Source of the DNA: Pseudopithomyces maydicus
Lineage: Eukaryota > Ascomycota > Dothideomycetes > Pleosporales > Didymosphaeriaceae
Reading direction: 5' to 3'
Length of the DNA: 64,000 nt
Assembly: GCA_026873275.1 (NCBI GenBank)
Contig: JANTUC010000009.1
Coordinates: 992,001-1,056,000 of the forward strand
Part shown: in pieces, positions 36,672-47,291 of the stretch
Position numbering within the stretch: position 1 is the stretch's first letter
Layout of the letters: every line of letters starts with the position of its first letter
Notes under the pieces: generated by a model
What the model saw: only the letters and a program-made list of their open reading frames with translations
What the model was told of the DNA's origin: nothing
Database searches by the model: none
Position numbers and translations under genes: made by a program

Positions 36672-37115
36672 ATGGGGCTGCTCTCCTTGCTCCCTGACGA
36701 GTACGCGTCGGTCGAGACATGGCTCAAGAGGATGTTTGTAAGGCTTTGCTTGATCCAGCATCACAACCGCCTTCTGACCGCCCTGCAGTTCTTCTTTGGC
36801 CTTGTCATGATCGGGCCGTGGGTCTTCCTGGTCATCTACGACCTCGTACTGTACATCGTCCGCTCCATCGCCTATGAAGTGCCCGTGGTTGGTGGTCGCG
36901 CGCGCGGCAAAGCCCGCCCCCGTGCCCCCAGCCTCACCGAGAGACCCAGTGGCCATCGCCGCAAGTTCAGTCTTGCGAGCCGCCGCCACCCTCCACAGAG
37001 TCCCACCAGCAGTGCTCTCAGTGCCTCCAGAACACCCTCTACCCACGCCCGCTGGCGAAGCATGCAGGAGGAGACGCATCCATCTTCCCACGACCTGACT
37101 TCGCATGCGGAATAG
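36672..37115 (+). CDS. Small membrane protein, basic tail, unknown function
   Basis: A 147-residue protein starting MGLLSLLPDEYASVETWL in a good context (gccATGG). The frame is open upstream to 36393, but that part is low-complexity Ala/Pro-rich and reads like leader sequence, so I chose the internal Met. Residues about 35-62 form one or two hydrophobic segments (LTALQFFFGLVMIGPWVFLVIYDLVLYIV). The tail is rich in Arg/Ser (TERPSGHRRKFSLASRR) with possible phosphorylation sites. I recall this type as a conserved hypothetical of filamentous ascomycetes. No enzymatic motif. It is the first gene after the repeat block, only about 550 bp from the copia LTR, and is not RIP-affected. Confidence 0.7.
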   Translation: MGLLSLLPDEYASVETWLKRMFVRLCLIQHHNRLLTALQFFFGLVMIGPWVFLVIYDLVLYIVRSIAYEVPVVGGRARGKARPRAPSLTERPSGHRRKFSLASRRHPPQSPTSSALSASRTPSTHARWRSMQEETHPSSHDLTSHAE

Positions 37116-37534
37116 GGCCCGTGGGAGGCGGGATGCACTGGTTATGATTACAATCGAGGAAAGCATCTTCATAGATTTATACTTGTACATGTATACATGT
37201 ATATCGCACCACTTTGAGTATTGATTGTATTGCAGTGATTGTCCTCAGTGCTCATGCATGCGTCGTTATTCCCATCATTTTTGTATAATTATCTACCTAC
37301 TTGTCGCATCGTCCCCGCATTTAATCGCCGCTTACCACAACGGGCAAACACCTCCCCTCTCATCTCGCTGTCATTCTGCAACTCCCGCATCTATAGTCTC
37401 ACGCTATACACGCCCCAGACGCGTTCACGCCGACCCAGGTACATTTGGATAAGCACGCCGTATATCACTGATACCACGACATTCCTTCTCAGCAAAACCC
37501 CAAAGCCTTGACAGGTACCATCTTTCGCCTCAAC
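37116..37534. other. Intergenic region
   Basis: Contains the 3' flank of the small membrane protein gene with a short palindrome (tgtacatgtatacatgtata near 37,186-37,205) and the leader of the DUF3445 gene, CT-rich before the ATG. Nothing else seen. Confidence 0.6.
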
Positions 37535-38738
37535 ATGATTCAAGTTTCTTCTTCGTGGTTCCTTGTGTTCTTTTGTATCGTAGCATTGGCTATACAACAA
37601 TTTATAAGAAGAAGGTCTGGCGGGGTGAGTTAGCAGAGATTCACAGCTTGTCCTATCCAGAATTGAATTAAATGACCCCATCTTGCAGCGTAACACGCAC
37701 TCCTTCGTCTCTCCCAGCCATTCCAAAGAAGAATACTCTAAGAATGTATACGACTCTATAGATCCACTTTCCACACTTGACATCGCCACCGAGCAGCCGA
37801 TAAAGCTGCGGACATACAAATCCAAGTACAATCTTACAATGGCCATCGAGAATGCTAACATGTCTGAATTGATTGCCATGGACAACACCTACAAGCCACG
37901 TACTGAAATTCGCTCCAACTTGATCGAAAACAGCAAATACGACGTTTTGGCGCATCGTCCAGCCGCCGGACCTTCAGTACTGGAATTTTACTCATGGATG
38001 ACCTCCACATACCTTCCTCGCCGCTTCCCCACTGTGTTTTCCATAACGCCTGCTGGTCTCTACAACAATGTGACGAGTCTCACACTTCCGCTAGTCCCGG
38101 AAGACGTCGATGCAGCTCTCTCACTTCTCGGTTCCAATGTCGATTGCGATTTTCTCTTCCTGCTGCCTATACCTGCTGGGGATAAAGACTACTCTGCAGA
38201 AGAAGGAACCAAGTATAGATTGGAAGGCTTCATAACCTGTTTCCCATCTGGTTTCAATACGCGGTCCAAACTTGGGCGCTCACTGGCAGACATACACGGC
38301 CCAGTCCCCGGTTATAAAAGCAAACTACAAAAGTCAATGGACCGTTTCTTCGCATCACTTCCTGTTGGTCGCATAATTAAACGTCATAACTGGAGCATTA
38401 CTACGCACTCACGCCTTCATGTTCTCGCTGGAAACCACATGACTGAGGAGGAGCATGCTGGGGGTGTAGAGGATGAAGAAATCGATATGAGCCAGACCGT
38501 GTTGCGGTGCGAAAGGCAGACACTACACCGATTGCCAAGTACTAAAGCCCTTGTCTTTGCCTTCAAGACGTACACGTATCCGATCAAGGAGTTGCGCGAC
38601 GAAGGAAGTGGAGAACAACTCGCAGAGGCGATAGAGGGCTTGGGAGAGGGCAACGTTCCTGAGATTACCGTATACAAGAGACAAGTGGTATGGGGAAAGA
38701 AGATTGCTGCCTATCTGCGAGGACATGTTGACAGATAG
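37535..38738 (+). CDS. DUF3445 / heme-dependent oxidative N-demethylase-like protein
   Basis: Two exons, 37535-37624 and 37689-38738, with a 64-bp intron (gtgagt...ttgcag), encode about 379 residues. Exon 1 gives a membrane anchor (SSWFLVFFCIVALAIQQFI) followed by RRR. The body carries DUF3445 signatures: KYNLTMAIENANMSELIAMD, Y-x-R-T-E-I-R-SNLIE, the run CFPSGFNTRSKLGRSLADIH with PVPGY, KSMDRFF, and RHNWSI with H/R residues conserved in the family. The bacterial family member is a heme-dependent amine N-demethylase. In fungi the substrate is unknown, so activity is inferred from the family. The stop falls 380 bp before a convergent gene. Confidence 0.85.
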
Positions 38739-39118
38739 GCAACAATGGGAGGTCATGACTTCATGTGTGCCATAGATTCAATGTTCAAGAAAATCCCATG
38801 GATATTATGATAGAGACTAGTCCGTGTGTCGTATTTGTCCATTCAGGTGTGATCATTTATCACTGAGCACCCGAAGTTTGTTCGCATCTGGCCAGCCATT
38901 CAAGCCATTGCCGCAAAACCCAGATTTCCCGAAATGTCTGCATAACCTCCATCATGACAGTCTCTGCATGCCAGAAGGGACGATGAACTTGCACTGTGCA
39001 AGAACCGGTGTTCAGGAAGCGAGTATGCGAACCAAACGCACTAAGCACAATTAACCTGCTGATAACTATGCAAGGCTCAGCGCAACTTACCGAGCTCTTG
39101 TCTGTCTACCTGTCGGTT
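38739..39118. other. Intergenic region between convergent genes
   Basis: 3' flanks of the DUF3445 gene (+) and the single-pass membrane protein gene (-). No supported gene or repeat seen. Confidence 0.6.
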
Positions 39119-39536
39119 CTAGACATTATCGGAGAAGGCCACGATATGTCCCTTCTCCTCCTTGAAGTGGTGAGCACCGCCCTGCTTGAGCAAGCGTACA
39201 TTCTTCTCGATACGGCGCATACGGTAGTAGGTGACACCAATACCGACGGCGAAGATGAAAATGAGGAAGCAGGCAAGGATGTGGAAGGTCATTGGGTCCT
39301 GCTCATAGGCGTCTTGCACGGTGCGCTTGGAAACTACTCTATATTAGCCATAGCTATGCCATGGAGACGAGTGTAGTCGACCATTGACCAAGTGAGATCA
39401 TGTCATAGTAGATCGCGAAAGATTGCAATAAGAGAAATGACTGACCTTGAAAGCGCTTCCAGTGGCACTCGAAGATGGTGGGACAGTCTCCAGGCAGCTG
39501 GGGGTTAGGGTCAGGCTTCTTGTGAGAGTTGCCCAT
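39119..39536 (-). CDS. Single-pass membrane protein of about 102 residues, unknown function
   Basis: Two exons on the minus strand, 39446-39536 (MGNSHKKPDPNPQLPGDC...) and 39119-39336, with a 109-bp intron. The acceptor must be ...atatagag, because the alternative two bases earlier creates an immediate stop. The spliced product reads ...WKRFQ-VVSKRTVQDAYEQDP, then one transmembrane helix (FHILACFLIFIFAVGIGVTYY) and a basic, charged cytoplasmic-type tail (RMRRIEKNVRLLKQGG...). There are two Cys before the helix. No family recognised; it looks like a small organelle-membrane protein. Context gives no further clue. Confidence 0.72.
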
Positions 39537-40407
39537 GTTGACGAAATCAGTGATTGAGCCTGGGTAGGTACGATTTGGATTGTTTTGATCTGGTGTCTGT
39601 CGTTGATGTTCAAGCGCTGATAGAGTTTGTGAAGTATGACAGCGTAGGGGCGAGGGTAGGTATTTATATCACCACGTGGTCGACGAAGGAGAAAGCGGGC
39701 TTTTACCTTCACATGTGATCCGTTTGTTGCCCACTTCTCTCAACTAACGCATGTGGTTGGTGAAAGAGGAAGCGGGTTTCATCCTTCACATGCGATCCGT
39801 TTGATGCCCACTTCTCTCACTACACGTTGTACGAACGAACATGAGTGAAGGAATCGATCCTATCAGCAAACGCCCGGACTGTTCAGAAACTTTTGTGACG
39901 ATGCCAAATCTGCAAACTTCGATTTGCGCTCTTATTTCTCACGCCGATATTTGATGGCTATGACGGAGCGTTGTCGAGCCAACCTGTTTATACCCCTCGA
40001 TAAACTACCGAACGACCCGTATCGAGTTCAGCATACAGTTTTAACAATTGACTCTGACATCTGCGCCAACGACTGACATTGAAACCCATTCCTAATCTAA
40101 GGTGGGGTGTTTAGCCACGGCTATCCATAAAATCAACATGTGGCAAGAACCCCGAGTGGGCAGCAAGACGCCATACAGTCGTCCTTTACCAACAATGAAT
40201 CGAAGAAAGTAACAAGTCGCAACCTCTTGCCTATGCTCAGTGTACCTACACAACTCTCGTAGTAAAAGTACCGCAAAGACAGACCGCCATGCAATTGATC
40301 GTTTCGTCGTCACACATGTATCCTGACACGCTCGACTAAGCCTATCGCGTGGCTAAGCTTACTTCATGAATGGGGCCATGTTACACCGTGTTTCCCCAAC
40401 CAACAGC
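39537..40407. other. Intergenic region with a 58-bp direct repeat
   Basis: Upstream region of the small membrane protein gene and 3' flank of the kinase gene. It holds the direct repeat at 39685-39742 and 39762-39819. No supported ORF otherwise. Confidence 0.6.
39685..39819 (+). repeat. 58-bp direct repeat in a promoter region
   Basis: 39685-39742 and 39762-39819 are both 58 bp and share the block ccttcacatg-gatccgtttg-tgcccacttctctca. They are about 85% alike by eye, and the starts are 77 bp apart. They lie 150-280 bp upstream of the start codon of the minus-strand membrane protein gene, so they could be duplicated regulatory sites. Confidence 0.8.
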
Positions 40408-42440
40408 CTACCGCGTCTTCTTCACCTCCGTCGCCCACCCCTCAATCCCCTCGCCCTTACTGCCCACTGGAATGTTCAAGTCCAATCCTTCCATTCCCTT
40501 GGTGTCCTTCAAGAAATCATGACCAGCCATCCCCCCGCATTCGCACGGTCCACAGGTAGCAATTCTAGCATCGGCAGGAGGAAGTCAGCAACCTTTTTAC
40601 TCTCCTCGCTTGAAAAGTGATATTTTTCGTGAAGCACATCAGGAAGCGCCCAGTGACGTAATCGGTGAATGTTACGCAACTCGCCCTTTCTATTGAAGAT
40701 TTCTTGCGACCATTTGCCGGACACGCAAAGGGTTTTTGGAAAGGGGCCGAGAAGCTCGATGATTTGTGCAATGTGGTCATCGTCTTTGCCGTACTTGGTG
40801 CCGGATTGTGGGTCAAAGAGATAATCACCCGTTATGAGTTCGAAAACCTGTAAGGTGTTAGTTCAGGTGAAGAGACGCCTTCGCAGCGAGTGATCCATAC
40901 CATGGCTGCCATGCTCCATACGTCGGTACTCGCGCCCCATTTACCACCCAGGATGACCTCTGGGGATCTGTATTGCCGAGTCTGGATATCGTTGGTAAAG
41001 TGGTGACCAACCCAGCACGCGTTGCCAAGATCTGCAATTTTGACAGATATGGTCTCGAAGGACACGTCCTCGGCAATCTTTTCGGCCGTAGTTTCGTTCT
41101 TAGACGAACTGCCAGTTGATTTGTCCAGGCTGATGCCGGAAACTTCCTTGGTTAGGAGATCACTGTCGAGCATGTCAGTTGAGATGTCGTAGATAAGATG
41201 CAATATTTGGCTTACGCGGTCTTTTCCCGCTGCTTTTGTACGTCATCGTCGCTTGCAGGAGGCTTGAGCCCAAGACGTTCCGACATGGACAGAGTAGATG
41301 ATGGTGATGATGTGCCCAAGGCACCGTCCTGGGTGGGAGGGCGCAGGCTGTTTGCAGAGGACTCTGCGCCGGCGTTTTCGCTCACTACCTTGTTGAGGCT
41401 CTGTGCGGTGCCGGGGAAGCTGGCCAGGTCGGCGTGGCTGAAGCTGGCATTGAGGGGACTGGGGAGCGGCTGGCTGCCGGTGATGAGGGTCCTGCGTCTT
41501 CGGCGGCCATTCGGGTTACTCCGCTCGCTGTCCTTCTTGGGGTCTTCCTTGACATATGTCTTGACGATTTGCTCGACGTCACCAATCTCGATGAGGACGT
41601 TTTCGGGCTTCAGGTCGGTGTGGATGATGCCGCACTCGCGGTGGAGATAGTCGAGGCCCAGCAAGACCTGCTTTGTGATTTGCTTGACGAGGGGCATGGG
41701 AATGCCGCGGTGGTTCCAGCGCTTGATCAGGCCTAGCAGGTTTTCGCCCAGGACCTCGAAGACCATGCAGACGTGCATGCCATTGGGCCCCTTGTGGTTG
41801 AACGAGTCGAGCAGGCTGACGACGTGGGCGCGGCCGGGGTGGTCCTTGTTCGCGTCGACGACCTTCTTCAGCAGCTTGATCTCGTCGAGGGCGGTCTCGG
41901 TGTAGTGGGCGGCGGAGCGCACGACCTTGAGGGCGACGTGCTTGCCGGTGGTGTTGTCGCGGGACAGCCAGACGGTGGAGAAGTGGCCCCAGCCCAGCTT
42001 GCGCACGACCGTGTACTTGCCGTCCTTGTACTCCTCGCCGACCTGGACGGGGTGGTAGCCGCCCTTGCAGTAGTCCTCGCTGTCCTCCTCGTCGGCCGTG
42101 TTCTCGGCTTCGTCGACCGACGACGACGAGCTCGAGGGCGAGTGGCTCAGCTGGTTCGCGTACATTTTGTGGTGGGCCAGCGGGGCCGTGTTGGGCTGCT
42201 GCACACTGGTCTGGTCAGCGGGAAGGGGCAGGCTGCAGGTGTTGGGGGAGGGGACACGCACTTGTAGTGAAAGGAGCCGGCCGAGGCGGGGGAGGCGTCC
42301 TGGGATTTCTGCGCCTCGGTGGTGATGATGGGCTTGAGGTCCTGGCCCTTTCGGCGCTTCTTGCCCCCGCTGCCATTTGCGGCCTGCGCGACCTGCTTCG
42401 CCTTGTTGATGGCCGCCTTCTTGATGTCGGCGCCGTTCAT
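40408..42440 (-). CDS. SRPK-type serine/arginine protein kinase (Sky1/Dsk1 family), frameshift near C-terminus
   Basis: Four exons on the minus strand: 42262-42440, 41216-42205, 40901-41162, and from 40847 down; introns of 56, 53 and 53 bp. The start is MNGADIKKAAINKAKQVAQ. The kinase signature opens GGYHPVQVGEEYKDGKYTVV, then RKLGWGHFSTVW (P-loop), HVALKVV (Lys), IIHTDLKPENVL (catalytic loop), a spacer insert of about 170 residues as in all SRPKs, KIADLGNACW (DLG in place of DFG, normal here) and RSPEVILGGKWG. Such kinases phosphorylate SR splicing factors. After DRANAGG a run of six G (C6 at 40531-40536 on +) shifts the frame to a stop at 40509. The conserved tail continues in the next frame to TAG at 40408. 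Either a sequence error or a truncation of about 40 residues. Confidence 0.9.
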
Positions 42441-43461
42441 CGTGTCTCTCCCCGCCGCAAGCGCCTGCTGCGAACGAACGAACGAACGAGGCCCGTCCGG
42501 GGGTGTTTGGGGGGGCTGTCGAGAGTGGCTGCGATGCGGTCAACGGGCGCGTGGACGGCGCAGGCTCATGGGCCGTCGGGGTCGTTGTCTGGGTCGTCTG
42601 GGTCGTCTGGGTCGTCTGGGCGGTTGTTCGGGGGGGTATGACGGGGAGGCAAGGCCAGCGCGCGCAGCCCTCGCTGTAATGCGTCGCTGCACTTGAATTG
42701 CTTCTAGCGCTCGTTTGCTCGGCCAATCTTGGTCGCGGGATGGCGGGGTTCGCCCTCTGCGCCTGTGCGGTGCTCTCAAAGCGCTCAAAGCCCTCGAGGC
42801 GCTCAAAGCCCTGTCTGTCTGGTGCCTCGCCGGGTGTGCGCTGGCGAACGGGGCGGGAGAATCGAGTCACGTTGCGTGCAGCCTCGGGCGCTGGGTGCTG
42901 GGGAGCTGCGAAGACGCAGCGGCGCGGATGGCTGGGGGCTCCATCGCACCGCCCACGGCCATGATGCCATCACGCCGCGCTTGAAACACCTGTTTTCGCC
43001 TGGCTTGCGGCCGGGCCACGCTTGCCACTGCCTGCCCACATACACTACGGGATACATGCAGACTGCCCATCCAAGCGCCCCCCAACCGATACTGTAGATA
43101 CTGTAGATACTGTAGATACTGTAGATACTGTAGATACTGTAGATACTGTAGATACTGTAGATACTGTAGATACTGTAGATACTGTAGATACTGTAGATAC
43201 TGTAGATACTGTAGATACTGTAGATAGTCCGGTACATGTAGTATACAACCGTCCGTCCCTTTCCTTCCTGCCTTCCTGCCTTCCTTGTTTCCTGCCTTCC
43301 TTGCTTTTCCTCGTTCTTTCCTTCTTCCTTTCCTTCTTCCTTTCCCTCTTCCTTCCTTCTTCCTTTCCCTCGTTCTTGCCTTCACCTCTGGTATACTGTC
43401 TACTCCAGCTACTTTGCCGACACGGCCGCCGTCCATCGCTGCTCATCCTTCCTGCCTGCGG
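42441..43461. other. Intergenic region: kinase promoter, minisatellite and pyrimidine tract
   Basis: Upstream of the kinase are a (gaac)4 run (about 42,472-42,490) and a 9-bp repeat of gtcgtctgg units (about 42,580-42,620). Then comes the gatactgta minisatellite (43088-43226) and a C/T-rich stretch of ccttcctt type (43,240-43,385). Long frames on both strands here are artefacts of the repeat and GC content. Confidence 0.7.
43088..43226 (+). repeat. 9-bp minisatellite, unit gatactgta, about 15 copies
   Basis: The 139-bp array is essentially perfect from 43088 to 43226. The unit is a multiple of three and has no stop in any of the six frames, so it makes spurious open frames (DTV, STV, YLQ, YSI repeats). 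It sits about 235 bp downstream of the golgin stop and about 650 bp upstream of the kinase start. Confidence 0.95.
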
Positions 43462-46400
43462 TTAGCCATTGCATCTCACCATTTCCAAGCTTCTAGGTAC
43501 ATACTTGTCAAAGTGCAACAGCATCCCCAGCACGGGGATGAGTTGCTGCTGGTACTTTTTGTCCTTTTGTTCCAGGAACTGCAGTAGCACGTTCTTCAAG
43601 TACACATAGTCCACCGCGCCCTCTCCCGCCTGCCCGGACGCTGCGCTCTTGGGTGCCGGAGATGCAATGCGTGATCGCGACGATTCCAGCGACGACCTTG
43701 ACGACTGCACCGTGGCATCCGCACCCCGCGTCTTCAGCGTGCGGAGCTCGTCCGACATACTCTTGCTCGATTTCTGTAGCTTCTCGAGCCGCGTTTGCGT
43801 CTCGTCAAATGCACGCCGCAGCTCAGCCTTCTCTTTCTCCAGATCGCGCGCTTGCTTCTCGCTTTCGTCCAGCGCGTCGCGCAGCTGGCTGAGCGCTGCC
43901 CGCACCTCGCCAGCTTCCTCGTGGGCCTGCGCTGCCCGTCGTTCAAGGTCTTCTCTCTGCCGTCTGAGCTCCTTCTCCGAGGAGACGAGATCCTCCTTGT
44001 CTTCCTGTGCCCGTGTGACGGCCCGCTCTGCATCGCGAACTTTTTGTTTGAGCTCCTCCAGCTCACGTGCACGTCGCCGGCCGAACGAGCTGGCCTGCTC
44101 TTCCGCCCGTTCCCTCTCTTCAATGGCAAGGTCCAGCCGTTCCTGCATCTCCCTGACGCGTGCATCCGCTCGGCCTTGAGCATCCGCGAGCAGTCGCCTC
44201 ATCGTCTCAGCTTCGCGGCTGCGCTCGCTGAGTAGTCGGTGCGCGTCTGCCAACTCTTCTTCCAGACTTTCACCTCGAGCCCGTACCTCCTTCATCTGTG
44301 TACCCATCTCCTGCGTCTGATCCTGCATGCTGTTCATAAGATCCTGTGCACTTGCATACTGCGCAGACTTGAGCTGGATCTCGTCCCGAAGCCCGCCAGC
44401 TTCGCGTTGCAGCTTGGCGACCTCCTGTTCCATGTCTCGAATTGTGTTACGTGCTTTCTTCAGATCTTCCTGTGTCTTGCTAAGATCCTTCACCAACTTC
44501 TCGCGGCTATCCATGGCGTCGTTGCGATCACTTTCCGATTTTTGAAGATCGCGTTGGATCTTGCGATTCGTCTCTTCCAGGGCAAGTCTTTGGGTCGTTT
44601 CCTGCTTCATCTTATCGTTCAGTGTCTTTATATCACTGTCTCTATCAGATATTTGGGACCGATATGTCGAAATCTCAGATCTCAGATCCTTTTCTCGACC
44701 CTCCAGACGACGTAACTCCGTAGACTTGGCAGAGAGCTCTTCTCTGGTGCTTCGCAATTCTGTCACCTCCTTGCGTAAAGAGCTAAGTTCTGGCTGCGCT
44801 TTCTGCAAAATTTCTCTCATATCTGTGAGCTCTTTGAATCGCGATGCAGCGAGCTGTTCGGCCACCGATAAGTCAGTCTGCAATGAATCTGCCTTCACTT
44901 TGAGTTCTTCGAATTCTGCTGCCAGCGCTTTCTGCTGTTGTTCGGAGCTTTCTCGCGCAGATTTTCCGGTGCGCAGTTCCGAAATCTCCTTCTCTAGGGT
45001 GGCGAGGCTTTCCTTCAACGCTGCTTTCTCCGTTTGCAATTGCTTGACCTTGTCCTTCGCCTCTGTGTGCTCAGAACCAAAATGCAGCAAGTCCAGCCTC
45101 AAGGTCTCAATCTCCTCCGCCATGGCCTCTTCATCCTTCAGTCTCTGTTTCAAAGTCTCAATGGAGTTGCCTTTCTCCAGGACCTCATTTTCTAGACGTT
45201 CGATTGCGGCAATCTTCGCTTCCAAATCAGACTGAAGCTGCACGACAGTTTTCTGTGCGTCTTCCAGTTGTGATGGCGAGAATTCGGCAGCGCTGGGACT
45301 GAGAAGCCTAGGGGCATCGCCAGCCTCGCTTGGTGTCTTCTCCACATTTGCCCCGTCGCCGCCCTTACCACCCTTTTTCTTCTTCTTGTTCTTCTTTTTG
45401 GAGGATGGCGCAGATTCGATGATAGGAGTCGGTGTTGACGTAGATGCCTCGGTCAAATTCGTCTTCTTTCCAGTTGATGCTGTCTCAAGCTCTTTCCTGG
45501 TTTGCTCTAAATCTTTCAAAGCGCTGTCCCTTTTGGATTCGGCATCCTTGAGCTGGTCGCGTAACTTGTTCACCAGGCCATTGATAGTTTCATTTCGCTT
45601 TTCTGCTTTTGATTGGGTATCGCGAAGTTGCGCAAGTTCGGCTTCCAGTCGTTTCACTTCAGCCTCGAGGGCTTCTTGGCTGTGACTCTCCACAAGCCGC
45701 TCGCCTTGAGTAGTGTGCATCTCTTCTAATTCCTTGGAGGTTGCATTCAGCTTGTCGGTGAGCTCTGTCAGAGTCTTTTCCTGGACAACGTAATCATCTT
45801 TGTGCTTTGTCAAATTTATCTGGGCGTCTTGAAGCTTGCTCTGCAAGTCTATGATTGTAGAATCGAGTTCTTGTTGCCGCTCGGCATTCTCTTTTTGCGC
45901 ACGTGTGTATTGGTCCTTGAAAGTGAGGAAATCGTTCGTAGTGGTCTCAAGATTCCTCATAAACGACTCTGCTGATTCTTGTGCCACGGAAAGCTCTTTC
46001 TTCAACGATTGATTCTCTTCCCCGAGCTTCTCCACCTTTTCTTCGCTCTCCTTCAGCTGCGATTGCAGTCTAGGCAGCTCGCTGTCGTAAGAGAAGAACT
46101 CTTCGTCGTCTTCTGTCGTGTCCGTATCCTTAGTGGATTTAGAAGTGGATGATGGGGCCACAGAGTCTGACTGGACCGTTGACTCGTCCTTGCATGCTTC
46201 GTTTGCTGCTACCTGTGCCTGCAGTTTCCCCATCTCTTCCGATACTTCTTTTGCCTTTGCCTCCGCTTCTTCCAGCTTCTTGTTCACGTCGTCTCGTTCC
46301 TTGGAAACTCTCTTCAACTCCTCCATCAACATATCGCTCTTGACATTCAACTGACCAAGGTATTCAACAAATGCGGCGGGTTCGCTGATCGACGTCAGTG

Positions 46401-47043
46401 GGGTGTTTTCGCGGAGAGATGATTCGAAGGCTTCGATAAGACCAACTCGAGCGTGTGCAATGCGATAGGAGCGAAGCAACTCTGTAGTACAAGTCAGATA
46501 CAAACGCGCAGTGCGGAAGGTGTCCACTTGCCAGAATACTTGGGCTCCAGCTTGTCGAGCTTCCGCAACCGTGCCTTGATTTCTGGGGACATTTCAAGCA
46601 CAGGTGATGCCTTCTCTTCAGCACCCTCGCTCCTGCCTGCTTCCTCCTTTCCCTGGTCTTCACTTCCTCCTGCCGCCTCGCTATCCTCTGCCGCCTTTTC
46701 CTTTGGACGCGGCGTTCCTGTTCGGCTTGGCTGGTCATCATCTTCGCCTATGACAAATTCCGGATCGAATTCTGAGGGATCGGGGCCCTTGCCCGTGATG
46801 GCTGCCTTGCTCGAGCCGTCGCCGTCCTTGCCTTTGAGTGGACGCTTCGAAGGCGACAGATTGCGCGAACTCGACCGTTTCGGGGTCGATCCCGATCGCG
46901 ACCGCGTCGCTTGGGCGGAAGCGCGCTGCTTTGCCTGCTCTTCCGCAATGCGGGCGTCCAGAGCGCCTTTGATGCGCTTGAGTCTCTGGTTAGCTGTGAA
47001 TAGGAATCAAGACATTCTCGGTTACCTGGAAGCCCTGAAACAT
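43462..47043 (-). CDS. GRIP-domain golgin (Imh1-like), Golgi vesicle tether
   Basis: About 1,163 residues. Minus-strand exons: 47026-47043 (MFQGFQ, 18 nt), 46532-46985 and 43462-46481. Intron 1 is only 40 bp (gtaacc...ctaaccag). Intron 2 is 50 bp with a GC donor (gcaagt) and a normal acceptor. It opens RLKRIKGALDARIAEEQ, followed by Ser/Arg-rich and acidic disordered stretches. KLEPKYS-ELLRSYRIAHARV follows, then almost unbroken heptad coiled coil (about residues 220-1080). The C-terminal GRIP domain is DYVYLKNVLLQFLEQKDKKY with the invariant Tyr, which in this family binds Arl1-GTP on trans-Golgi membranes. The exon frames agree exactly (18 nt; 454 nt; 3,020 nt). It shares a 248-bp divergent promoter with zuotin. 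Confidence 0.88.
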
Positions 47044-47291
47044 GTTTGCAATATATTACACGTTCAAATTTAGGGAAAGGAAGATTTAGGCCTGATAACA
47101 CCTATGCAAATGCCATGATTCCAGGTGTCCACGGCGCACAGCCAAACCGAGCCGTGGGTGAGACGTTCCTGGGGTGCAGGGATTCCGGCGCTAATAGTGC
47201 GTTGGGAAAGGGCTCGATTCTTTGGTGCGGGCAAAACACTAATAATTCTTTCGCGAGAGGCTTTTCCTCCACCCACCCCGCTACGAACAAC
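47044..47291. promoter_or_regulatory. Divergent promoter between golgin and zuotin genes
   Basis: 248 bp separate the two start codons, which point away from each other. The spacing leaves room only for a shared bidirectional promoter. No TATA box stands out. Confidence 0.6.

Noticed and set aside
42803..43465. Several overlapping frames of 130-190 codons on both strands
   Set aside because: They exist only because the 9-bp minisatellite and CT-rich tract lack stops in all frames. No protein-like composition.
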